DNA from: Hyphomicrobiales bacterium
GTDB lineage: Bacteria; Pseudomonadota; Alphaproteobacteria; Parvibaculales; Parvibaculaceae
Direction: 5' to 3'
Length of the DNA stretch: 5,133 bases
Assembly (NCBI GenBank): GCA_015655095.1
Contig: JAATFR010000271.1
Coordinates: 1-5,133 of the forward strand
The notes beneath the pieces are model-generated. The model was not told the DNA's origin. It was given only the letters and a program-made list of their open reading frames with translations, and did no database searches. Below are positions 1 through 5,133 of this stretch, in pieces; position 1 is the first letter of the stretch; each line of letters begins with the position of its first letter. The position numbers and the translations under genes are program-made.

Positions 1-127
1 CACCTATTTCTGGATCGACCCCGAGGAAGACCTGATTGCGATCATGATGACCCAGCTCATGCCTTCAGGCGCCTATCCCTTGCGCCCGCAATTCCAGCAA
101 CTGGTTTACGCCGCGCTTGAGGATTGA
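1..127 (+). CDS. Serine hydrolase (beta-lactamase family), C-terminal end only
   Basis: Only the last 41 codons (2-124) and the TGA stop (125-127) are in the window. The start lies off the left edge. The peptide begins TYFWIDPEEDLIAIMMTQ and ends LVYAALED. A segment of the form 'FWIDPEEDLI..MMTQLMP', followed about 20 residues later by a 'LVY.AL.D' terminus, is typical of the C-terminal beta-strand and helix of class C beta-lactamase-like serine hydrolases (PF00144). These act on ester or amide substrates, often in the periplasm. The catalytic SxxK and YxN motifs would be upstream and cannot be checked here, so neither activity nor substrate can be assigned. The gene converges on the CCA-transferase operon, with a hairpin between them. 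Confidence 0.72.
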   Translation, partial: TYFWIDPEEDLIAIMMTQLMPSGAYPLRPQFQQLVYAALED

Positions 128-135
128 ACCATAGA

Positions 136-161
136 ATCCCTCTCCCGGCGGGGAGAGGGAT
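136..161. terminator. Perfect 10-bp inverted repeat between convergent genes, possible bidirectional terminator
   Basis: The left arm ATCCCTCTCC (136-145) and right arm GGAGAGGGAT (152-161) are perfectly complementary around a 6-base CGGCGG loop. The hairpin sits 9 bases after the serine hydrolase stop and 25 bases from the CCA-transferase stop, where a shared terminator would be expected. Neither side is followed by a run of T, so it is not a textbook intrinsic terminator. It may instead stabilise 3' ends, or be a copy of a dispersed CCCTCTCC-type intergenic repeat. An 8-base palindrome ATCCGGAT (160-167) abuts it. Confidence 0.5.
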
Positions 162-185
162 CCGGATGGATGCCGGGCACAAAGC

Positions 186-1448
186 TCAGTAAATTGTCGC
201 CTGCACAACGGCTTTCAGGCGCTCAATGATCGAGAACTCATCCTCGATGAAATCGGAATCGATCCACCATTCCTCGACCTCATGGCTGATGCGCCCCACT
301 TCCGGGCCTTCGGGCACACCGGCGGCCATGATCATCGCGCCGGTCAGCGGAAAGACCGGGCGCTCCCAGTTGTCGGCCATAGCAATCAACGCGCGCCACT
401 GGAAAGCGTTGTGGTTGCGCGCGTCGCTCGCCCAGGCCAGCATCACCCGGTCCTTGAAGAGATCGCACCCGAGCCGATAGAGCGCGCGGCGCACCTCGCG
501 CATCGAAAGATAGCAAACGATCTTCGTCGTGTCGGTCAGCATCGCGATGATGCGCGCACGGTCCTTGTTGGAAAGCTTGAGCCGGTCCGCCAGCGCATTG
601 ACGCCATCTGTATCACTGTCAAGCAGGGCGGCCAGACGCAGAATCGAATCGCAGGAGAAAAGCTGGTTCGCCTCGATGTCGGCCAGCGTCTCCAGCCGGT
701 CCATGCGGGCGGCTTCCGGCAACACAAGTTGCAGAATGCCCGCCGCCGCCATCAGACGCAGACCCGCCACCGCTTCATCGGCGGCAAGGATGCGCAGCAG
801 TTCATCGCGCACCCGCTCGGCGGAAAGCGTCAGCAGGCCTTCCTTTCCTGCGGCACAGGCGCGAAGCGCCGCCTCGTCGGCCTCGCCCCGGCCATAATGG
901 GCATGGAAGCGGAAGAAACGCAGGATGCGCAGATAATCCTCGCGGATACGGTTTCCCGCATCGCCGATAAAACGCACCCGGCGCGCCGCAATATCTGCCC
1001 TGCCCGTGCCAAGCGGATCGTGCACGGTGCCATCCGCTTCGGCATAGAGCGCATTGATGGTGAAATCGCGGCGCTCCGCATCCAGGGTCCAGTCGGTGCC
1101 AAAGGCCACCTCGGCGTGGCGCCCATCCGTGGCAAGATCGATCCTGAGCGTGGTGATCTCGAAGGCCTGACCGGAAATCACCGCCGTGACCGTGCCATGG
1201 GCAAGACCGGTCGGCACCGTCCTGATGCCATGCGCGTCCAGCAGCGCGATCACCCGTTCCGGCCTTTCGGTGGTGGCGATGTCGATGTCCGCCACCGGCT
1301 CGCCCATCAGCGCATTGCGCACGCAACCGCCGACAAAGCGCGCCTCGCCGCCCGCGCTTGCCAGCGCCGCCAGAATGGCCTGTGCGTCCGCGTCCTTCAG
1401 CCAGATGTGCTGGGCAAGTTCACCTTGCATTTTTTTCGCCGCGTTCAT
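186..1448 (-). CDS. cca: CCA tRNA nucleotidyltransferase (class II)
   Basis: This 420-residue cytoplasmic enzyme builds or repairs the 3'-CCA end of tRNAs from CTP and ATP. The N-terminal nucleotidyltransferase head shows GGCVR (40-44), the metal-binding DID pair (D54, D56), HGTVT (84-88), ERRDFTINAL (125-134) and the nucleotide-selecting EDxxR motif as EDYLR (170-174), within an EDYLRILRFFRF stretch resembling mitochondrial and alphaproteobacterial enzymes. A helical neck/body/tail of about 240 residues follows. Length is normal for the family. Many bacterial relatives have GGxVRD, whereas this one has N45. The ATG at 1446-1448 is preceded by GGGAAG (minus strand, 1455-1460) six bases upstream; Met7 is an alternative start. 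It is the last gene of the leftward operon, 21 bases after the Nudix gene. Some bacteria split CC- and A-addition between paralogues or have a related poly(A) polymerase; the intact EDxxR and length favour full CCA addition but do not prove it. Confidence 0.92.
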   Translation of the reverse strand: MNAAKKMQGELAQHIWLKDADAQAILAALASAGGEARFVGGCVRNALMGEPVADIDIATTERPERVIALLDAHGIRTVPTGLAHGTVTAVISGQAFEITTLRIDLATDGRHAEVAFGTDWTLDAERRDFTINALYAEADGTVHDPLGTGRADIAARRVRFIGDAGNRIREDYLRILRFFRFHAHYGRGEADEAALRACAAGKEGLLTLSAERVRDELLRILAADEAVAGLRLMAAAGILQLVLPEAARMDRLETLADIEANQLFSCDSILRLAALLDSDTDGVNALADRLKLSNKDRARIIAMLTDTTKIVCYLSMREVRRALYRLGCDLFKDRVMLAWASDARNHNAFQWRALIAMADNWERPVFPLTGAMIMAAGVPEGPEVGRISHEVEEWWIDSDFIEDEFSIIERLKAVVQATIY

Positions 1449-1469
1449 GAGCTTCTTCCCGTTATGTTT

Positions 1470-2117
1470 TTAATCCGCGAAAACGCGGTCGTAGAAATTC
1501 TTCAGCATGCCCGCCGTCGCGCCCCAGATATAATGCCCCTCATAGGGCATGGCGTAATATTCCCGCCTCTCCCCGCGCCAGACCGCATTATGCTGCTCAT
1601 GATTGGCCGGATTCATCAGGAATGACAGCGGCACCTCGAAGATTTCCGCCACCTCCGCTTCCGCCGCCAGCAGCACGAAGCCGGGTTTGACGAAACCGAT
1701 CACTGGCAGGATGCGAAATCCCGTGCCGGTTTCATAAATGTCGAGTACGCCTGCCACCTCAACAAAGGAGCGGTCGAGGCCGATTTCCTCCTCGGCCTCG
1801 CGCAGCGCCGCTGTGACAGGATCCTCGCCCTCCTCGATCTTGCCGCCGGGAAAGGCGACCTGTCCCGAATGGGAACCGAGACTGTCGGAACGCCGCGTCA
1901 GCAGTACCCAGGGCTCGTCGCGCTCGATGATCGGCACCAGCACAGCGGCGGCGCGCAGTTCGCGCGGCTCGGCATAACCCGTATGGTCAGGGTTCAAATC
2001 CTGATCGCTGCGCGAGGCCTTGCCTTCCAGTATCTGTTCACGGCTTGGCCAGCGCTGCGTGGCCAGGGCCGCGATGCGGCGGCGGTAATCGGGGATAAAG
2101 TCCACGGCGGCATCCAT
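1470..2117 (-). CDS. Nudix hydrolase, CoA pyrophosphatase-like (NudL/NUDT7 group)
   Basis: This is a 215-residue soluble Nudix protein. The Nudix box GX5EX7REUXEEXGU is complete at 92-114 (G92, E98, R106, E107, E110, E111, G113), so Mg2+-dependent diphosphate cleavage is expected. Just before it, LLTRRS (72-77) through SGQVAFPGG (84-92) matches the CoA-pyrophosphatase signature, which points to hydrolysis of CoA or acyl-CoA to phosphopantetheine and 3',5'-ADP. One signature position is off: the usual Arg in LLTxRSx3R is Gly81. The substrate is therefore inferred, not certain. The ATG (2115-2117) overlaps the DUF1285 stop by one base as TGATG, suggesting translational coupling. A GAGG (minus strand, 2128-2131) lies ten bases upstream of the start. 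The gene is followed 21 bases later by the CCA transferase. Confidence 0.88.
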   Translation of the reverse strand: MDAAVDFIPDYRRRIAALATQRWPSREQILEGKASRSDQDLNPDHTGYAEPRELRAAAVLVPIIERDEPWVLLTRRSDSLGSHSGQVAFPGGKIEEGEDPVTAALREAEEEIGLDRSFVEVAGVLDIYETGTGFRILPVIGFVKPGFVLLAAEAEVAEIFEVPLSFLMNPANHEQHNAVWRGERREYYAMPYEGHYIWGATAGMLKNFYDRVFAD

Positions 2118-2737
2118 CAGAAATTAACCTCACGGGCGGGCATGAAGGGAAAGAAGATCCCCCCGCTCCAGACGCCGAACCATGGCTCGCCCTGATAGGG
2201 CTCCTCCACGCCCAACGCGACCAGATCATAGAACACGGCGCGATTGATCAGCGCCTCAAGGCGGGCGCGCACATGCACATAGGGCGCGGGCTCTCCCGTT
2301 TTGGGATCAACCACGAAGCGCATCGGGTGATCGGGGCCCGCCACGGCGTCGTCCCCGACATTGGTGGTGAAGGTCAGCACCTGCGCGCGGCCCTCGCCCT
2401 CCACCTTCATCGCCACGGCGACGAAAGGCGCATCATCGACCCTTATCCCCACCTTCTCGACCGGCGTGACCAGATAATAACGGCCGTCCTCATCATGGCG
2501 CAGGATGGTCGAGAACAGGCGCACCAGTCGTTCCCGCCCGATCGGCGTGCCAAGATAGAACCATGTGCCGTCCCGGGCGATTCGCATGTCGAGATCACCG
2601 CAGAAATCGGGATTCCACAGATGGACCGGCGGCAGACCGCGCGCCTTCTTGCCGGCAGCCGCCGCCTCGTTCAGCCCTGCCATGATGCCCTGGGCCGCCC
2701 GGGGAGGGGCTTTGGACTCTCCATTGGTCGAGGTCAT
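2117..2737 (-). CDS. DUF1285 family protein
   Basis: This 206-residue protein matches family PF06938, whose molecular function is unknown. Structural-genomics structures of relatives show a two-part fold with repeated motifs, and a sensing or signalling role has been proposed. Family hallmarks visible here are LPPVHLWNP (35-43), CGDLDMRI (46-53), RDGTWFYLGTPIGR (55-68), LVRLFSTILR (71-80), DGRYYLVTPVEKV (84-96) and the acidic VDDAPF (100-105). The first 33 residues are low-complexity and probably disordered. No signal peptide or membrane segment is seen. The start is set at 2737 because AAGGCGG, one mismatch from a consensus Shine-Dalgarno, lies five bases upstream; an in-frame ATG at 2803 would add 22 unconserved-looking residues with a poor ribosome site. 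It is the first gene of the leftward operon, overlapping the Nudix start by one base. Confidence 0.88.
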   Translation of the reverse strand: MTSTNGESKAPPRAAQGIMAGLNEAAAAGKKARGLPPVHLWNPDFCGDLDMRIARDGTWFYLGTPIGRERLVRLFSTILRHDEDGRYYLVTPVEKVGIRVDDAPFVAVAMKVEGEGRAQVLTFTTNVGDDAVAGPDHPMRFVVDPKTGEPAPYVHVRARLEALINRAVFYDLVALGVEEPYQGEPWFGVWSGGIFFPFMPAREVNF

Positions 2738-2850
2738 TGCTTCCGCCTTGTTTGTGGAGCGGGCACATGGACGGGAATTGTTTTGCCGACCGGTCCCTGC
2801 CATCTTACTCTTGCTAGAAGATAAGCCATTTCAAAGCTATATGTAGGCGA
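2738..2850. promoter_or_regulatory. Divergent intergenic region with presumed back-to-back promoters
   Basis: These 113 bases separate the start codons of two divergent operons, so promoters for both should lie here. The stretch 2801-2850 is clearly AT-rich, with 19 G/C in 50 bases against a GC-rich background. On the + strand, GCTATAT (2836-2842) resembles the alphaproteobacterial -10 consensus, with a weak TTGCTA at 2811-2816 upstream at a spacing longer than ideal. On the minus strand, TTGAAA (2829-2834) is a possible -35, but no convincing -10 was found at standard spacing. An 8-base palindrome GACCGGTC lies at 2788-2795. The promoter elements are guesses from consensus; only the divergent layout is firm. 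Confidence 0.4.
2743..2749 (-). promoter_or_regulatory. Ribosome binding site that decides the DUF1285 start
   Basis: Read on the minus strand, the sequence is AAGGCGG followed by five bases (AAGCA or its equivalent spacing) and then ATG at 2737. It differs from AAGGAGG at one position and has good spacing. The longer candidate start at 2803 lacks a comparable site, so this site favours the shorter protein. Confidence 0.6.
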
Positions 2851-3849
2851 ATGCAGACAGTCAGTGAAGCCGGGGACCCGATCCTCGAAGAGATCGAGGC
2901 CGCCGGCGCGAAGATCGCCGCGGCCCGCGCGGCGATTGGCGATGTCATTTACGGGCAGGAAACCGTGATCGACCAGACGCTGGTGACAGTGCTGGCGGGG
3001 GGCCATGCGCTGCTCGTGGGCGTGCCTGGACTGGCGAAAACGCTGCTCGTCCACACCATGGGCACCGTGCTTGGGCTCGATGACAAGCGCGTCCAGTTCA
3101 CGCCGGACCTGATGCCCGCCGACATTCTGGGCTCGGAGGTGCTGGAGGAAGCCGATACCGGGCGGCGCTCGTTCCGCTTCATCAAGGGCCCCGTCTTCTG
3201 CCAGGTGCTCCTGGCCGACGAGGTGAACCGGGCGCCGGCCAAGACGCAGTCGGCCCTGCTGGAGGCGATGCAGGAGAACCAGGTGACCATCGAGGGCACC
3301 ACCCTGCCGTTGCCGCGGCCCTTCATGGTGCTGGCCACGCAAAATCCGGTGGAGCAGGAGGGCGTTTATCGCCTGCCCGAGGCCCAGCTCGACCGCTTTC
3401 TGATGCAGATCGACGTCGTTTATCCCGATCTGGAAGCAGAACGGCGGATGCTGCTGGAAACCACTGGCCTTGGCGAGGCCACGGCACGCCCGTCCATGAG
3501 CGTCGAGGACCTGCTCCATATCCAGACGCTGGTGCGCCGGGTGCCGGTCGGCGAAAAGGTCGTGAACGCCATTCTCACCCTCGTCCGCGCCGCCCGGCCT
3601 GAGGAAAACGCCTCCGGCGAGGTCGCCCGCCATGTTGCCTGGGGGCCAGGTCCCCGCGCCAGCCAGGCGCTGATGCTGGCGGCGCGCGCCCGCGCGCTTA
3701 TCGACGGGCGCTTCTCGCCCTCCATCGACGATGTGCGCGAACTGGCCGCACCGGTGCTGCGCCACCGCATGGCGCTCAATTTCTCGGCCCGGGCCGAGGG
3801 CGTCACCGTTGGCGGCGTCATCGACCGGCTCACCCGGCAACTGGTCTGA
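2851..3849 (+). CDS. MoxR-family AAA+ ATPase
   Basis: This 332-residue cytoplasmic AAA+ ATPase belongs to the MoxR group (PF07726 core plus C-terminal lid). These proteins form rings and are thought to act as chaperones that assemble or activate VWA-containing partner proteins. Visible motifs are Walker A GVPGLAKT (57-64), the MoxR-specific FTPDLMPADILG (83-94), Walker B LLADEVNR (120-127), sensor 1 ATQNP (162-166), the LPEAQLDRF arginine region (175-183) and sensor 2 GPGPRASQAL (265-274). All catalytic residues are present and length is typical. The start is forced: an in-frame TAG at 2815-2817 precedes it, no ATG, GTG or TTG lies between, and the next downstream starts would cut conserved sequence. 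The ATG has no proper Shine-Dalgarno, only AGG ending three bases before it. The DUF58 gene follows after 14 bases, an arrangement characteristic of MoxR operons. Confidence 0.94.
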   Translation: MQTVSEAGDPILEEIEAAGAKIAAARAAIGDVIYGQETVIDQTLVTVLAGGHALLVGVPGLAKTLLVHTMGTVLGLDDKRVQFTPDLMPADILGSEVLEEADTGRRSFRFIKGPVFCQVLLADEVNRAPAKTQSALLEAMQENQVTIEGTTLPLPRPFMVLATQNPVEQEGVYRLPEAQLDRFLMQIDVVYPDLEAERRMLLETTGLGEATARPSMSVEDLLHIQTLVRRVPVGEKVVNAILTLVRAARPEENASGEVARHVAWGPGPRASQALMLAARARALIDGRFSPSIDDVRELAAPVLRHRMALNFSARAEGVTVGGVIDRLTRQLV

Positions 3850-3863
3850 CCGGGCGGGGACGG

Positions 3864-4790
3864 ATGTCGACGCCCCAATCCCCCATGCCCACACCCGCCG
3901 CCCGTCTGCGCGAGCAGGCCGATGCGCTGGCGGAAGCTCTGCCGCCGTTGCTGGCTGAGGCCGAGCATGTCGCCAACACGGTGTCGCAGGGTGTCCATGG
4001 CCGCCGCCGCAGCGGCCTTGGCGAGGCCTTCTGGCAGTTCCGCCGCTTCCGCGAGGGCGATGAGGCCGCCTCCATCGACTGGCGGCGCTCGGCCCGCTCA
4101 CGTCATCTGTTCGTGCGCGAGACTGAATCAGAAGCCGCCGAAGCCGTCTATATCTGGCGCGACGGTTCCGCCTCGATGGATTACCGCTCGGACGATGCCC
4201 CTGCGACCAAGCGCGACCGCGCGACAGTGCTCGCCTTCGCGCTTGCCACCCTTCTGATCCAGGGCGGTGAGCGGGTAGCCGTGCTGGGCGAGGGCGCGGC
4301 GCCGGGCACGGGGCGCGCGGCCCTGCGCCAGATCGCCCACCGGCTGATCGGCAGCCCCGATCCTCGCGAACCAAGCCTTCCGGCGCCCGCCGCACTGCCA
4401 CGCCATGCCCAGCTTGTGCTGATCAGTGATTTTCTCGCCCCGGCGGCCGACATCACCGCGCTGATGAAGGACCTTTCGGCCAAGGGCATCCGCACCCATC
4501 TGGTGCAGGTGCTCGATCCGGCGGAGGAAGATTTTCCCTTTGAGGGCCGGACCGAATTCGAGGGCGTCGAGGACACGTTGCGCATCATGGTCGGGCGCGC
4601 CCAGTCCCTGCGGCAGGCCTATCACGACCGGCTGGAGAGCCACCGCAACCACATCCGCCAGCTCGCTCGCGAACTCGATTTCACTTTCGCCGCCCACCGC
4701 ACGGACCGGCCGCCACAGACGGCCCTGCTGGGGCTCTACACGGCGCTGGCCGGGAGCCGCGACATGGGCACGCGCCGGGGAGTTCGCTAG
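3864..4790 (+). CDS. DUF58 domain protein, partner of MoxR ATPase
   Basis: This 308-residue soluble protein has a DUF58 domain (PF01882), a VWA-like module nearly always encoded beside MoxR ATPases. The family pattern is seen as GVHGRRRSGLGEAFWQF (43-59), FREGDEAASIDWRRSARS (62-79) and LFVRETE (82-88). A DxSxS-type metal-site motif follows as DGSAS (100-104) at the end of a short strand, and a later VLISDF strand is also typical of the fold. No signal peptide or transmembrane helix is apparent, so it probably works on the cytoplasmic side with the ATPase. The start at 3864 is supported by a GGGGA ribosome site at 3856-3860, three bases upstream, in the 14-base gap after the MoxR stop; Met8 is a weaker alternative. 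The next gene starts four bases after its stop, consistent with one transcript. The biochemical role is unknown. Confidence 0.92.
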   Translation: MSTPQSPMPTPAARLREQADALAEALPPLLAEAEHVANTVSQGVHGRRRSGLGEAFWQFRRFREGDEAASIDWRRSARSRHLFVRETESEAAEAVYIWRDGSASMDYRSDDAPATKRDRATVLAFALATLLIQGGERVAVLGEGAAPGTGRAALRQIAHRLIGSPDPREPSLPAPAALPRHAQLVLISDFLAPAADITALMKDLSAKGIRTHLVQVLDPAEEDFPFEGRTEFEGVEDTLRIMVGRAQSLRQAYHDRLESHRNHIRQLARELDFTFAAHRTDRPPQTALLGLYTALAGSRDMGTRRGVR

Positions 4791-4794
4791 GCCC

Positions 4795-5133
4795 ATGAGC
4801 GCGCTCGTCCCGTTGAGTTTCACGACGCCCTGGCTACTGCTGGCGCTCGCCGTGCTGCCCGCCATCTGGTGGCTGCTGAGGGTGACGCCGCCCCTGCCCA
4901 AAAATGTCCGTTTCCCCGCCATCCGCCTGCTGATGGGGCTCGCGCCCGACGAGGAGACGCCCGCCCACACACCGCTCTGGCTGCTGGCGCTCCGGCTGCT
5001 GATCGCGGCGCTGGCGATCCTCGCACTCGTCGGCCCCACGCTCAATCCCGCCACTCCCGTCGAGGGGTCGGGGCCGCTCCTGCTTGTGCTGGACGATGGC
5101 TGGGCCGCCGCCGCGCAATGGCCCGACCGGCAG
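4795..5133 (+). CDS. BatA-like membrane protein, probably DUF4159 family (5' part only)
   Basis: The frame is open from ATG 4795-4797 to the window edge (113 codons, no stop). The N-terminus begins MSALVPLSFTTPWLLLALAV. It carries two hydrophobic helices, roughly 8-28 and 61-81, separated by a basic/proline-rich linker with RFPAIRLL (39-46). This is the layout of the BatA N-terminal domain (PF07584) that anchors aerotolerance-type proteins in the inner membrane. Alphaproteobacterial versions are usually very long (around 900 residues) and end in a DUF4159 domain, which would lie beyond the window and is inferred from the operon context. After helix 2, LLLVLDDGWAAAAQWP (95-110) begins a VWA-like strand, but the DxSxS motif is replaced by DDGWA. 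GGGGAG at 4777-4782, inside the DUF58 gene, is a possible though distant ribosome site. The gene starts four bases after the DUF58 stop, third in the operon. Confidence 0.85.
   Translation, partial: MSALVPLSFTTPWLLLALAVLPAIWWLLRVTPPLPKNVRFPAIRLLMGLAPDEETPAHTPLWLLALRLLIAALAILALVGPTLNPATPVEGSGPLLLVLDDGWAAAAQWPDRQ

Noticed and set aside
282..1625. Long + strand open frame of 447 codons opposite the CCA transferase and Nudix genes
   Set aside because: It is antisense to two well-supported genes and spans their junction. Its translation is Arg/His/Gln-rich with no recognisable domain, as expected of a shadow frame in GC-rich coding DNA.
2738..2803. 22-residue N-terminal extension of DUF1285 from an ATG at 2803
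   Set aside because: The extension has no family resemblance and poor ribosome-site support, while the ATG at 2737 has a near-consensus AAGGCGG at good spacing.
2273..2824. Plus-strand open frame of 183 codons opposite DUF1285
   Set aside because: DUF1285 motifs on the minus strand are unmistakable. This frame has no recognisable domain and runs through the divergent promoter region.
3680..3696. Alternating GC-rich run (GCGCGCGCCCGCGCGC) with possible Z-DNA or hairpin potential
   Set aside because: It lies inside the MoxR reading frame and is explained by Ala/Arg codons in a helix; nothing indicates a separate function.
2734..4401. Long minus-strand open frame of 555 codons opposite MoxR and DUF58
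   Set aside because: It runs antisense through both conserved genes and the divergent promoter region. The product is Arg/Gly/His-rich low-complexity sequence, and long antisense frames are common at this GC content.
4128..5054. Minus-strand open frame of 308 codons opposite DUF58 and the BatA-like gene
   Set aside because: It is a shadow of two genes with clear family motifs on the + strand, and no domain or ribosome site supports it.
1..5133. Possible defence island, mobile element, CRISPR or RNA gene
   Set aside because: Both strands were read; coding frames fill nearly all the window with conserved chromosomal genes, and no transposase, repeat array, tRNA-like or rRNA-like segment was seen.

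Overview
This is a gene-dense, GC-rich bacterial chromosomal window with conserved housekeeping and envelope-type genes. It suggests an alphaproteobacterium, most likely of the order Hyphomicrobiales (Rhizobiales). The reasons are the class II CCA enzyme of the alphaproteobacterial/mitochondrial type, the DUF1285-Nudix-CCA gene order, and a MoxR/DUF58/DUF4159-type cluster like the one known in rhizobia. Genus cannot be fixed from this sequence alone. No mobile element, phage, CRISPR array or RNA gene was seen.

Layout from left to right. Bases 1-127 carry the 3' end of a + strand serine hydrolase (beta-lactamase/penicillin-binding-protein-like fold). A short spacer with a perfect 10-bp hairpin (136-161) separates it from the convergent minus-strand operon. 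That operon, read from 2737 down to 186, encodes a DUF1285 protein, a Nudix CoA-pyrophosphatase-like hydrolase and a CCA tRNA nucleotidyltransferase. The first two overlap by one base (TGATG), and the third follows after 21 bases. A 113-base divergent intergenic region (2738-2850), AT-rich in its right half, should hold promoters for both directions. Rightward, a second operon encodes a MoxR-family AAA+ ATPase (2851-3849), a DUF58 protein (3864-4790) and the start of a membrane-anchored BatA-like protein, probably of the DUF4159 family (4795 to the window edge).

The leftward operon combines tRNA 3'-end maturation with nucleotide/CoA metabolite clean-up and a protein of unknown function. The rightward operon has the usual MoxR-plus-VWA-like-partner layout: a hexameric ATPase thought to act as a chaperone, a soluble DUF58 partner with an intact DxSxS metal-site motif, and a membrane protein whose equivalent motif is degenerate. 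From memory, the comparable Rhizobium leguminosarum operon RL3499-RL3502 has been linked to cell morphology and envelope integrity.

Nothing here is clearly a new system. The points most worth a second look are the likely SD-less or leaderless start of the MoxR gene, the loss of a signature arginine in the Nudix CoA motif, and the still poorly understood MoxR-DUF58-BatA-like module.
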